The notes under the pieces were generated by a model, which saw only the letters and a list, made by a program, of their open reading frames with translations, did not search any database and was not told the DNA's origin. 64,000 bases of DNA from NCBI GenBank assembly GCA_947652605.1, contig OX393579.1, positions 41,670,970-41,734,969 of the forward strand. Direction: 5' to 3'. The DNA comes from Elmis aenea (lineage: Eukaryota; Arthropoda; Insecta; Coleoptera; Elmidae). Shown piece by piece: positions 42,601 to 52,600 of this stretch (its first letter is position 1; the number at the start of each line of letters is the position of its first letter). Both the position numbers and the translations under genes were made by a program.

Positions 42601-45600
42601 TTTGCGCTGAGTAATATATTATGTTTCTTGTTGCAACTGCCCACTGCCCATATAGAAAAGCTTTTGTTTCTTTAATAAAGGATTGGATTACTTTACTATG
42701 AATTTTGTATTGTATTTTACTTTTAGTAACTTACCCAAGCTCTCATATTATACCATATCCTTAAGTGTTCTTATAAGACGATTTACTTTATACACAAAAT
42801 TGTTGTAAAAACCACTTTTGTGATTCGAAAAAACTTGTGTAAGAATTAAATTCTAAAATTTAATCTAAAAATCTTTTAAATTTAGCATCGTTCACAGATA
42901 GTTTTCTGTTTTTATTTAAATGCAATCTGTTACAAATATTTATTTTCATACAAAGATGAATTTTGCTGTGTAATTAAATACAAAATTTGCCCCGCTTTTG
43001 GCATCCTCAATATAATTTTAGGCCTGAGGTAATTAAATATACAAAATAATTAGGATATTAACAAAATTTGGTTATGAACTTAGTTAAGACTAATTAATAT
43101 TGGAAATGTTTTAATAAAACCGTCTCGAATTGACTTTTTGATAAAACTTTATTAAAAATTACGATTTCGTTTAAATGTGGATTTAATCTCTATAAATTCC
43201 GAAATGTGAAACACAAAAGGATAATTTCTTTCTCATTAAATTTCAAACACATTTGGCTTTTTTGCTGCAGAAAGGCAGCTTTGTAACTTTTACCAGCATA
43301 CTTGCAACTGACATGTAGCTGCACTGCAATTTACAATATTTGTGTGTTGTGAATCTCTAATACTGGCAATCGTATTCCTTCGTTACTGCTCTTCTCAAAG
43401 CTTCAGAAATATATACAGAGAAAAATTGGAGGGATATAAAACGATTCCTATTCGGTTGTAAACACTGCGTTGCCTAGGTGACATGTATAACAAGCGTCAT
43501 TAAAGTTACACGAATTTAATAAGAGTTTGACAGGCTGACAGGGTGAAAAGCTGTTTGTAGTGAATCTACAGGAGGAACAAGAAAACTAGTACCTTAAAAA
43601 TGTTGCTCTAGTTTTCTTACCTCAAGGCAAATTTGTGTAAAATAACAATACTAGGGAAAATACAAGAAGCAAAATTTAAAAAAAAATAACTAATAGTTAT
43701 TTATTTCAAAAATATAGGTTAGAAATTATCTATGGTTAGAAACTACGTGACATTCTGTCACTGACAAATGACGGCGTATGCTGTTAGCGGTGGAAACGTA
43801 CTTGCATAATTCTGTACAAAATTTAAATAACCTTTTTTTGTGCGATTGTAATGTTTGTAATTGTTATTCATAAATTGTATATTATATAAATATATAAATA
43901 TGCAATTATACAAATTACTTTAACGTAGAACATACGTAAATCAACACAAATATTTTATTCAGAATTCAGTAACAGTATCAACACGAAAATATTAGGTTAT
44001 AAACTACCTGACAGTTTACAACCTAAGGACCTCTACGTCACTACCCTTAGCGGGGAGGCTATAATCTCAGAGAACTTATATTTAGACACGCACATGCGCT
44101 TGCAGTGCTGCTTAATGCAAATGTTCTTTTTCGTATGCTGTAGCGGCCGAAAAAAACTTTTTCAGCCGTTGCTAAGGATAGGGCCGGAAATGCAGTACTT
44201 TATGGTTAATAACGCGTCCGTCAAACAACTGTTTCTAGTACGATCGCACAAAAAAGTCTTTATTACAATGTTTTTGATAAATATAATTAGAAATAAATTT
44301 AAAAAAACATAAATATAATTGAAATATAAAAAGTTTTTCAATTTCTCGGTGCAGTGCATTGAATAATAATTTTTAGGTTTTATTAGTTTTTTAATTTTCA
44401 AACCCTTATTTCCTATCACATTACAGATAACGTTACGTTCCTTGCAAGAAATCGTTGTATGATATAAGCAAAGATCATTTAAAGTAACCTACAGCAAATT
44501 AATTAAACGCCGCGCCGATCGATAGTAAAAAAAAAACGAATAGATACCAAATAAAATAAAACTGATAAAAGTATATTAAATAATAATAATCAACATAAAT
44601 TAAGATAGTTGGTAAAGTTTAATTAGTGTCATAATAGACAGTTATTTCTTTAGTTTTTATTTTATTTATCCTATTTCATTCAAGTTTTTGTTTATAACCT
44701 CTACTTTATTTTCATCATTAATAATTTATTTTTATTATTTTTTCACTTTTTTGGTTCAATAATTTTCTTATGGGCTACTGTAGTTTATATGATGTTTGCT
44801 ATTTCTAAAAGAGCCTTTTTTCAAGAGGAAACGAAAGTGTGTATTATTTGATAAGAAATGTTAACGCATGTTAAAAGATGTTTTCAAAAATATTGTCGTT
44901 TAATAAAGCAAATGTGTGACATGTTATGCTAAATTAAAAAAGAACTCGCGCTTCACCAACTTTGCAATTTCAACCAAAGACATAAATAATTATTAGCACT
45001 TTTTTGAGTAATAAACTAATAGTAGTTATAATAAGTTTAAAAATATGTTCACATAAACGTAAGTAGTATAACCCTAGTATAGACTCACTTGTTCAAACAA
45101 CGTATAACCTAGTCTACGATTTAATAAAATTTCAATGAACATAATAATAATATAAATATAATGTTACTAATTTACTTTTATTTCTCCCCTGATGGATTAT
45201 TTTAACCAAAAACATAAATTGTCGATTAACTAAAGTTGGATCTTTATTTCTTTAATAGCTTAGATCAACATGTGTGTGTACCTACATAATAGTCTCAGGT
45301 AAATAAATAATATTGATATTACATCCATAACCATGAGTGGTTCCCCAAGGGTAATATATAGAGTAAATAACACACACCTTAAACATGAACATGGATTATT
45401 TAAACTATCCATGTAATTAAGGATGAACTGGAAAACTATTTTCTTAAATAATTAATTATTTTAGTGGTAAATAAACATCCCTCAAATATGTATTGCTTGT
45501 TTATTTACCTGTTTTGCGTGCTTACAAGAGTAATAAAATAATTAGGAATAAAATTTTATAGGAAGTGTAAATATTTGTTTGCTATCTGCTTGAATTAATT

Positions 45601-45717
45601 GAATATATTGGTTAAACATTTGTGTAGAAAAAACACTTTAAAGCCTGAATCTTAAATAAGTAACCAAACCAAAAATATAAACATTTGTTGAAAAATGTAG
45701 TACAAATACATCTGTTA
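39684..45717. other. Six-kilobase quiet, AT-rich stretch
   Basis: I find no bounded transposon, coding relic or RNA gene. Minor items are a short hairpin ACGAAAGTTTTACTTTCGT at about 40999-41017, and weak resemblance between about 43770-43850 and 44130-44270 (TATGCTGT.AGCGG and TTTTTTGTGCGAT blocks). This is the longest repeat-poor interval of the window. Confidence 0.45.
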
Positions 45718-46393
45718 GGTCCTTTTATTCTCCACAATTCTTCGTCTCCACAATTCTTCGTCTCCACAATTCTTCGCCCACAATTCTTCGCTTACAAAAT
45801 TCTTCGCCGCCACAATTCTTCGCCGCAACAATTTTTCGCCGCATACAAGCATATCACAAATTTTGTTTGTGAATGTGATTGTTTTTATTTATAAGTTATA
45901 ACGTAATTTTTACAGAATATTTTTAATAGGGTCAGGTCAGGTTAGGTTAGGTTAAATTAATTTAATTTTTATCTATACTCTAATAAGATAAACAAGAATA
46001 AAAATCACAACATACGCTATTTATGCAGTCGTTTTTAAACATAATATTAAAAGAAGAAGTATTAATATTCCAGAAAGAACTTTAGACTAATGTAAAATAA
46101 TCTAAAAATTACGTTATAAATAAAAATCATCACATTTACAAACAAAATTTGTGATATGCTTGTATGCGGCGAAAAATTGTGGCGGCGAGAATTGTGGCGG
46201 CGAAGAATTGTGTAGGCGAAGAAATGTGGGCGAAGAATTGGGAGGCGAAGAATTGTGGAGGCGAAGAATTGTGGGCGAAGAATTGTGGGCGAAGAATTGT
46301 GGGCGAAGAATTGTGGGCGAAGAATTGTGGGCGAAGAATTGTGGGCGAAGAATTGTGGGCGAAGAATTGTGGGCGAAAAATGTTCCTAGGCCC
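45718..46393. mobile_element. Fold-back element with minisatellite terminal repeats
   Basis: Left arm 45718-45917 and right arm about 46104-46393 are complementary around a spacer of about 190 bp. The inner arms are unique sequence (GATATGCTTGTATGCGGCGA and complement). The outer arms are tandem 14-bp units, GGGCGAAGAATTGT on the right strand, about eight perfect copies in a row at 46261-46374 plus variants, and six or seven variant copies inverted on the left. Drosophila Foldback elements have this architecture. The frames open through it are repeat artefacts. Confidence 0.8.
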
Positions 46394-46781
46394 AATAATT
46401 AATAACAAAAATTAACTAACCATATTTCGGTTATTTTTTGCAACAAATATAATAAAACTATATATTTTTAAAAAGCTAAACAGATGTTTTTTTATATATA
46501 ATGTCATCGCATACTACTGTTTCTTTTTAAAAAATAAAAGTTACTTTATATCTCAAAAATTAAGGTCTTAAAAAAAAATTTTAAGTTTGTTTTCAAATTA
46601 TGCATAAAAGTGTTTATAAAAAACCTGAGTAACATTTAGATCTATTTTTATAAATAAAGAAGAAAATCGATTAAATTTCAATTTTTCTCCGTAGTGCCTA
46701 AATGGGAATTAATATTAAAAATCTGATAACATACTTGTTTATCTCAAAAAATAATTAATGAGACCACCAATATAAGGTTTT

Positions 46782-47773
46782 CGCTAACTATTATGGTAAG
46801 CAAGATTCAAAGCCTCGTGTCATTTATCCTGTCTATTCTGATATTCCAGTGTTAAACAACAACATTATAAAACCTTTTATAAACTGTTACAACAACCCAG
46901 TTGTTGTATATACTGATGGCTCCAAAACGAATGACGGTGTTTGTAGTGCATTTTTTTATTAAAAATGACAATATTTCGAAAACATACAGCATTCCTAAGA
47001 TCTGCTCAATTTACACTGCTGAGGCATATGCGATCGAGCGAGTTTTGAAATACAGTAAAACCAACTATAATGCTAGAAACATCGTTATACTTTCCGATTC
47101 GAGATCTGTATTAAACTCGATTCAAAGTACGTCCTTAACAAAAAAACTTCCACATGTAATATCTAATATTAAAAAACATCTTCTGGATCTAACGAAAGTA
47201 CAATGCTTAGTGGACTTCGTATGGACAAAGGGCCATGCAGGAATCGTTGGTAATGAGATTGTAGACAACCTGGCTAGAGAAGCTACTTTTCTGCCAGTCA
47301 ACAAGAATATTGCCTTACTTGACGATGTCAATAATCAATTCAAATTTCACGCCAGGACTCTGTGGAGACAAAGTTGGGATCGGTTTACACAGACTTCACC
47401 TACACATTATACTTTAATACATCCCACTTTACCGCAAATAATTCCACTCATAACATCTTTTAATGTCAGCAAATCATATTCAACAACTATCACCCGTTTA
47501 AAATTAAATCATGGCAACTTCCCCTTTCATCTGTATAAAATTGGCATAAAGGATAGCCCAGCATGCCCATGTGATGGGCAGTCTTACGGGGACTTAAATC
47601 ATTTATTCTTTTCGTGTAGTCATAATACAATTTTAACAGAAAAGCTCTACAAAGATCTGATATCGTTGGGGGTGCACCTCCCTGTTAACATAGTATCGGT
47701 TCTATCTGTAATATCAAGGGACATTTGTGACGTTCTCGTTAATTTTGCTCGACTTGCTAATTTAAATATTTAA
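46782..47773 (+). pseudogene. LINE polyprotein C-terminus: RNase H domain and Cys-His tail
   Basis: The first part reads PVVVYTDGSKTNDG in one frame. After a run of seven T at about 46951-46957 the sequence continues in another frame as a 290-codon open stretch (46901-47773). RNase H acidic residues are visible: the Asp of YTDGS (upstream frame), the Glu of TAEAYAIE, the Asp of LSDSRSVL and the Asp of GNEIVDNLA. The WTKGHAGIVGNE segment carries the catalytic-loop His. A CPCDG...LNHLFFSC cluster follows, a common end of these polyproteins. A single homopolymer frameshift plus 5' truncation inactivate it. Confidence 0.85.
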
Positions 47774-47851
47774 AGTATCGATAATATAAAATATCTGTGG
47801 CTGATGGACTACAGTCCAATACCAAACAAACCCAAAAAAAAAAAAAAAAAG
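46782..47851 (+). mobile_element. 5'-truncated RNase H-bearing LINE with poly(A)
   Basis: Contains the C-terminal end of a LINE polyprotein, a 60-bp 3' UTR (with GGCTGATGGACTACAGTCC) and an 18-nt poly(A) at about 47834-47851. The 5' end is lost. RNase H-bearing LINEs belong to the I/R1/LOA group; I cannot place it more finely. Confidence 0.85.
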
Positions 47852-47872
47852 ATTCAAATTTCGTCCACCCTG

Positions 47873-49237
47873 TACATATCGTATCATGAAACTACAAAGG
47901 AATATCTAGTTGTATCCAGCAAAACGAAAAGTTCGTTTTAAAATTGGTACGTTACGACGCTGGCAACGATTCAACTTCGCTTATAGCAGCGGTATTTTCA
48001 TTAACGTAGATATAGTATACCTTCTGCATACTCTTCTTATTAAGAAATAAAAGCAGATGGATATCCTAATTAGCAAAATTGCTCGTCTTGCATAACTTCG
48101 TTGTGCTTAGAGTCTTAACAACGTCAAATATTTCATACTTGCTAATTACCTTAATATTTGATTAACGGAAGCTAACTCTATGAAACGCATTGGTATTCTA
48201 AAATAGATAAAAAGTTAAGACCTTATTTTTAACATGGCAAATTCTTTTGATATCTAAACATAATAAAGGAAATAGAACATTTTATAAAAATGTTATAAAA
48301 TATTTTATTCAAAAATAGTTTAAAATAGAATATGACAAAAACAAAGGTAAATTGTTTTACATCTGTTGTAAAAAACTTTAAATTTTTAGTAAATTAATCG
48401 TTTCTATATCTTTAAAAATCAGCAAAAAACCTATTTGTCATTAAATTGATATTCCCCAGTATCCAGCTTTGAAATGGTAAATCATAATTTTAGTCAAACA
48501 CCAGGAAAAATGTAGTTTATGTACATGTCTCTTAACTAAAACGACTTTTGATTGAAACGATAAACAAAAAAAGTAACAAACACGTAGTCAATTTATTTTG
48601 TAATGACTTTACGACCTAAACTATATATTTTTTTATTTTACACAGTAAACTTTGTAGAAAATTAGGTAAAGCAACGGTTTTTCAGTTTATTCCCGAGTAA
48701 GATTCGATTACTGCTTATGCAAAATGTATTCTCGCCCTGAAAGAACAGCATGATTATCGTTCATCGATCGGTAAAAATTTCCATAATCGAAAACAAAAAC
48801 ACAAGGGAATAGAAAGCGAAAATTTTCAAACCCCAAAACCTAAAATAATCAGTTTGGACACAAAGAGTGGTCCGTCTTTATCTGAGGAAAATAACTCACG
48901 GTGGTTCATTTTTATGTTGTCGTGAATCGACCTTGCACCAACAAAAAACACTAGCTTAAATGTAGCGTCGTTATATAATGCAAAAACAAGCGTTATCGCA
49001 ACACGCTCGGAAAACATCTTTTTGTGGCATGTGTGATTAACCCACTCAACCCACAATGTTTCAACATTTTTTTAATACGGAATGTAGAGTATGGATTTGC
49101 AAAGCTAAAATATAATGTAAAAGCGGAGTTTGCCAGATAAAAGATAATCTATAAAGCCTAACTTACAGATAAATCAGTCAAATTTTAAAATCAAGAAAAT
49201 TAAAGTTTACCTACTATACAAAATAAACCTTACACGA
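47873..49237. other. AT-rich stretch with no recognised feature
   Basis: No bounded element or coding sequence is visible. Confidence 0.5.
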
Positions 49238-49240
49238 TAA

Positions 49241-49587
49241 GGCTGGGCGTTGGCATGCAATCAGTTTTTGCAACAGTTTGGTTGCGGAACTCATTACCAT
49301 TGTCTAAACTAACTTTAGGCAACTAAACAGTTTGTATTGACACAAACTGAACTATTGCGCGACTTGGTACAACTGTTTTGTGTTGTATAGGTTTGACTTT
49401 CGTCCTCCTTATCATCTGAACAGCACACACCGTAGCTAACTCGTAGAAATCCATGTTGAAACCAAACAATTTAGATTTTTGTGTACTTGCATCTGTGTGA
49501 ATCCTGATTTTTGCGTATGAAGCGCGGTTCAGATATTCGTAGATCAAACTGTTGCACAACTAATTAGTTGCATGTCAGCATCCAGTC
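49241..49587. mobile_element. TAA-flanked MITE (GACTGG family), copy 1
   Basis: Left end GGCTGGGCGTTGGCATGCAA, right end (other strand) GACTGGATGCTGACATGCAA, flanked by TAA at 49238-49240 and 49588-49590. The GCAACAGTTTG block occurs near both ends. It is homologous to 59547-59914 in reverse orientation, sharing the AAACTGTTTAGTTGCC and GACACAAACT centre. It has no ORF of its own. Confidence 0.85.
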
Positions 49588-49590
49588 TAA

Positions 49591-50009
49591 CGCTGTTAAC
49601 GTTTAAATTTTAAAAACACATTATTATACATGCGCCATATATTATGACAGAGTTACAATTCCAAAAAAAAGTTAATAACAATAGATAGAATAATATGATC
49701 TGTAAGCAAACTAAAGTCAAATACTTCAAAATCGCTAACATTTTGGCAATCATGGAAGTTCTGGTGATTAGCTGTACTGTAAACATTTTTTTTTTAAAGT
49801 GGTGCAAGTCCACCTTAGTTTCAATTAGTTTTTGCCGAATACAGTAAATTCTTTAATTTAGCTATATTAAAATATAGCAATAGATACCTATCTACTATAA
49901 AAAACAAACAATTCTGTTATATTCGATTTTTTCCCATTCAAGAAGCAAAACAGAAAAAAAAACATAAACGATGATGAAAAGCTGAGTTATATGATAGTAG
50001 GTTGATGTC
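49591..50009. other. AT-rich spacer, nothing recognised
   Basis: Short stretch between two MITEs without visible features. Confidence 0.5.
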
Positions 50010-50012
50010 TAA

Positions 50013-50369
50013 AGGCCTCTACTTACCAACCAATTTGTCGGGACAACCGACCGACCATTCCGATAAATTGTTTAAGGTGTAGTCTGTCACCTGACCAACA
50101 CGACAGTTGGACAAGTTGGAACGGTCGGGTGGCCAGCCATCCAACAAGCCAACCGCCCCACCACATTCCTCTAGAGAGAAGGACTATTAAAGAAAATTTA
50201 ACGCTATTTATAAATTTGTTATCCACAAAATTGCATCAGAGCCAGAATAATAAAAAAAGTTATGACGTTTATGCTGTGTTGGTTGGACTGGTCGGGAGGT
50301 GCGTAGACAACACCTGACACGGAGTTCCCGACGGTCGGCCCCGACAAGTTGGATAATGAGTAGAGGCCT
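50013..50369. mobile_element. TAA-flanked MITE (AGGCCTCTACT ends)
   Basis: Ends AGGCCTCTACT in inverted orientation, flanked by TAA at 50010-50012 and 50370-50372. The 357-bp body is enriched in GGTCGG/CCGACC and TTGTCGGG words near both ends, and much more GC-rich than its surroundings. TAA targets are characteristic of PIF/Harbinger elements. No transposase. Confidence 0.82.
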
Positions 50370-50372
50370 TAA

Positions 50373-50855
50373 AGCATCACTTGTCAGTAGTTTTTTAAAA
50401 TGGTCTTTATGTGATGATTACGATAAAGGTCGATTAAAGTTTCGTTGGGCCAATCCATCACAAAAACAATTAAATAAAAGATTAACACCTATCAACAGCA
50501 CCTTTCGTTACGAGAGTACTACAAGGTACCTTGCGGCAGAATTGTCTACACCTGCAGCTTTACGTGTTTAATGGTTCGTTCAAATACCGACTCTTGGAGA
50601 ATCACGGTTGTTGTCTAACATTGTTAGGTTTGCCGTTCGGTTCGTCTTTTTGTTGCGTTGGTCTGTATTCAGGTCTTAAGTGGCAGGCTCGCTGAAATGT
50701 GAAGTTGATTTGTATCGGTTCGGCGTTCTTTTGCGCTAATTTTGACCCAGCTTTAAATATTTAGCAATTACAAAAAACTGACTAGCCCCACCTTTAAAAA
50801 AACAACTCATCTGTTACAGGTGCATATTTCAACGTTAAAGAGATAGGAATCTCGG
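50373..50855. other. Unassigned sequence
   Basis: Contains a 90-codon open stretch (50299-50571, beginning inside the MITE) with no recognisable motif. I do not call it a gene. Confidence 0.4.
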
Positions 50856-50861
50856 AATCCC

Positions 50862-51428
50862 CTCTCGACTCCGATTCCCGACTCCGACTCCCGACTCCGA
50901 CTCCCGACTCCGACTCCCGACTCCGACTCCCGACTCCGACTCCCGACTCCGACTCCCGACTCCGACTCCCGACTCTGACTCTGACTCCGACTCCCGACTC
51001 CGACTCTCGACTCCGACTCCCGACTCCGACTCCCGACTCCCGACACTCGACCGCCTACCGACTCCGACTCCCAACTCCGACTCCCGACTTCCACTCTCGA
51101 ACGACTCTCGACTAACACTCCCGACACCCACTCCCGACTCTTGACTAAGACTCCCGACTCTCGACACCGACTCCCGACTTCCGACTCCGACTCTCGACTC
51201 CATCGACTCCGACTATCGACTCCGACTATCGACTCCGACTATCGACTCCGACTCCCGACTCCGACTTCCAACTCCGACTACCGACTACCGACTCCCGACT
51301 GCCGACTCCCGACACCGACTCTCGACTCCCGACTCCGACTATCGACTTCGACTATCGACTCCGACTCCAGACTTCTACTCCAGACTCCGACTGCAGACTC
51401 CGACTACCGACTCCAATTTCCGACTCCT
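50862..51428 (+). repeat. GACTCC/GACTCCC minisatellite
   Basis: About 570 bp of tandem hexamers and heptamers. It is very regular at 50880-50970, where GACTCCC and GACTCC alternate as a 13-bp unit, and degenerates to the right (CGACTATCGACTCC, ACCGACTACCGACTCC). A small outlying block of GACTTC/GACTCC words sits at about 51636-51708. The long open frames through it are a consequence of the repeat, not genes. Confidence 0.9.
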
Positions 51429-51719
51429 TTCACTAATGCACTACACTGGAGATCATTCGGAAAAACTGATTTAAATCAGTATAGAATATTTTTAATTTCG
51501 TATCCGCCCTTGAACACGAAAACAAAATGTAGTTTGCGTTACCCTTATTTTTAAAATGTCGCTTAATATCGTTAATCTGTTAAAAGATCTGTTCTTATCC
51601 TCGATAAACAATGAATCAAAGAAGTCGATAGTTTTTCCGACTACCGACTTCTCCAAAAAAGCTTCGACTTCTTGACTTCTGACTCTTGACTCCTGACTTT
51701 GACTCCCATTTCTCACCTT

Positions 51720-52600
51720 TGCTCCTAAGAATCTAAACTAAAAGTTGCCAAATATATTAAATACGCCGTATTGAATAACATTTGTTTCTCATAAAAATAT
51801 GCAAGTGTGAGTCAACTAAGTCGATTTTTTTCTATTAAGTTAAAAGAGATATCTTTGTCGATAAAGTTTAACGAATCGCCCTGAATACATACTAATTAGG
51901 TTTATTGATGCTTGCTTCAATGAGATTCGCCTCGAATAATTATCCTGTTTCAATCTGCGGTTTGTTTATTTTTTCCGCATGCACGCCGCTATTTAGGTAT
52001 ATTTGCAATTATTTCTTCCCTGAAGGAATTCAATTAAATTTTCCAATTTTACGTTTACATCCTTTGCCCTCTTATTTACAATTAAAATTTTTAGTCTGGA
52101 AGGTTAAGACGCTGCGGCTTCCTTAGACACTTCAATTTTCAAAGTGTTCGACAAAGTGTGGCTATACGATAGCTACTGAATAATCTTGTCTTACACCTTC
52201 ATTAAATCAGCAAGGTACGATACAATGTGACCGTTCAATTTTCAAAGCCCTTTCAGGTCTCTGAACTTTCCTTTTTAAATGGAACTCTTATTTTATCTGC
52301 CTAATGTTGCTTGTTCATTTTCAGTTTTATATCTTTATTTAATTAACCATCTCAAATTTGCATTTAGAGACTTTTTAAAAATTATTTAGGTACTGTTTAT
52401 TTCATAGGTTATTCGCGTTGTTGCTTTAAGTTGTCATTTTTTTATTAAGTAATGCACTAATACATTTTTAACATTATTAATAAAAGTAAGCATAGGCAAA
52501 AAAACAATAAAACGTTATAAAATTTTCATGTTGATGTGAAAAATACATAACTTACCGTGATTTCAAAAACATAAATTTACCTCTTTTTCATAATCATCTG
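51720..52600. other. AT-rich stretch with no recognised feature
   Basis: No bounded element or coding sequence is visible before the LINE. Confidence 0.5.

Larger units (their letters stand above)
46500..47871. repeat. Arm of a CAGGGTGGTCC-type element, split by a LINE
   Basis: 46500-46781 resembles 14242-14530, and the tip AAATTTCGTCCACCCTG lies at about 47855-47871 after the LINE poly(A). The LINE 46782-47851 therefore inserted into an existing arm of this family. The opposite arm was not found. Confidence 0.5.

Noticed and set aside
43730..44420. Possible inverted or direct repeat (TATGCTGT.AGCGG and TTTTTTGTGCGAT blocks)
   Set aside because: Only short blocks match and their orientations are inconsistent; not enough for a bounded element.
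45718..46393. CRISPR-like array of short repeats
   Set aside because: Repeats are contiguous 14-mers without spacers in a eukaryotic sequence; this is a minisatellite.
46114..46415. Overlapping open frames of 80-90 codons on both strands with repeating NCGRRIVGEELW-like or HNSSPTILRP-like units
   Set aside because: They are translations of the 14-bp minisatellite, whose length keeps several frames open; no gene is indicated.
50807..51554. Open frames of 106-137 codons rich in Ser, Arg, Glu, Val, Gly or Asp, Ser, Arg, Leu, Pro
   Set aside because: Produced by the GACTCC minisatellite; no motif, start context or flanking coding sequence.
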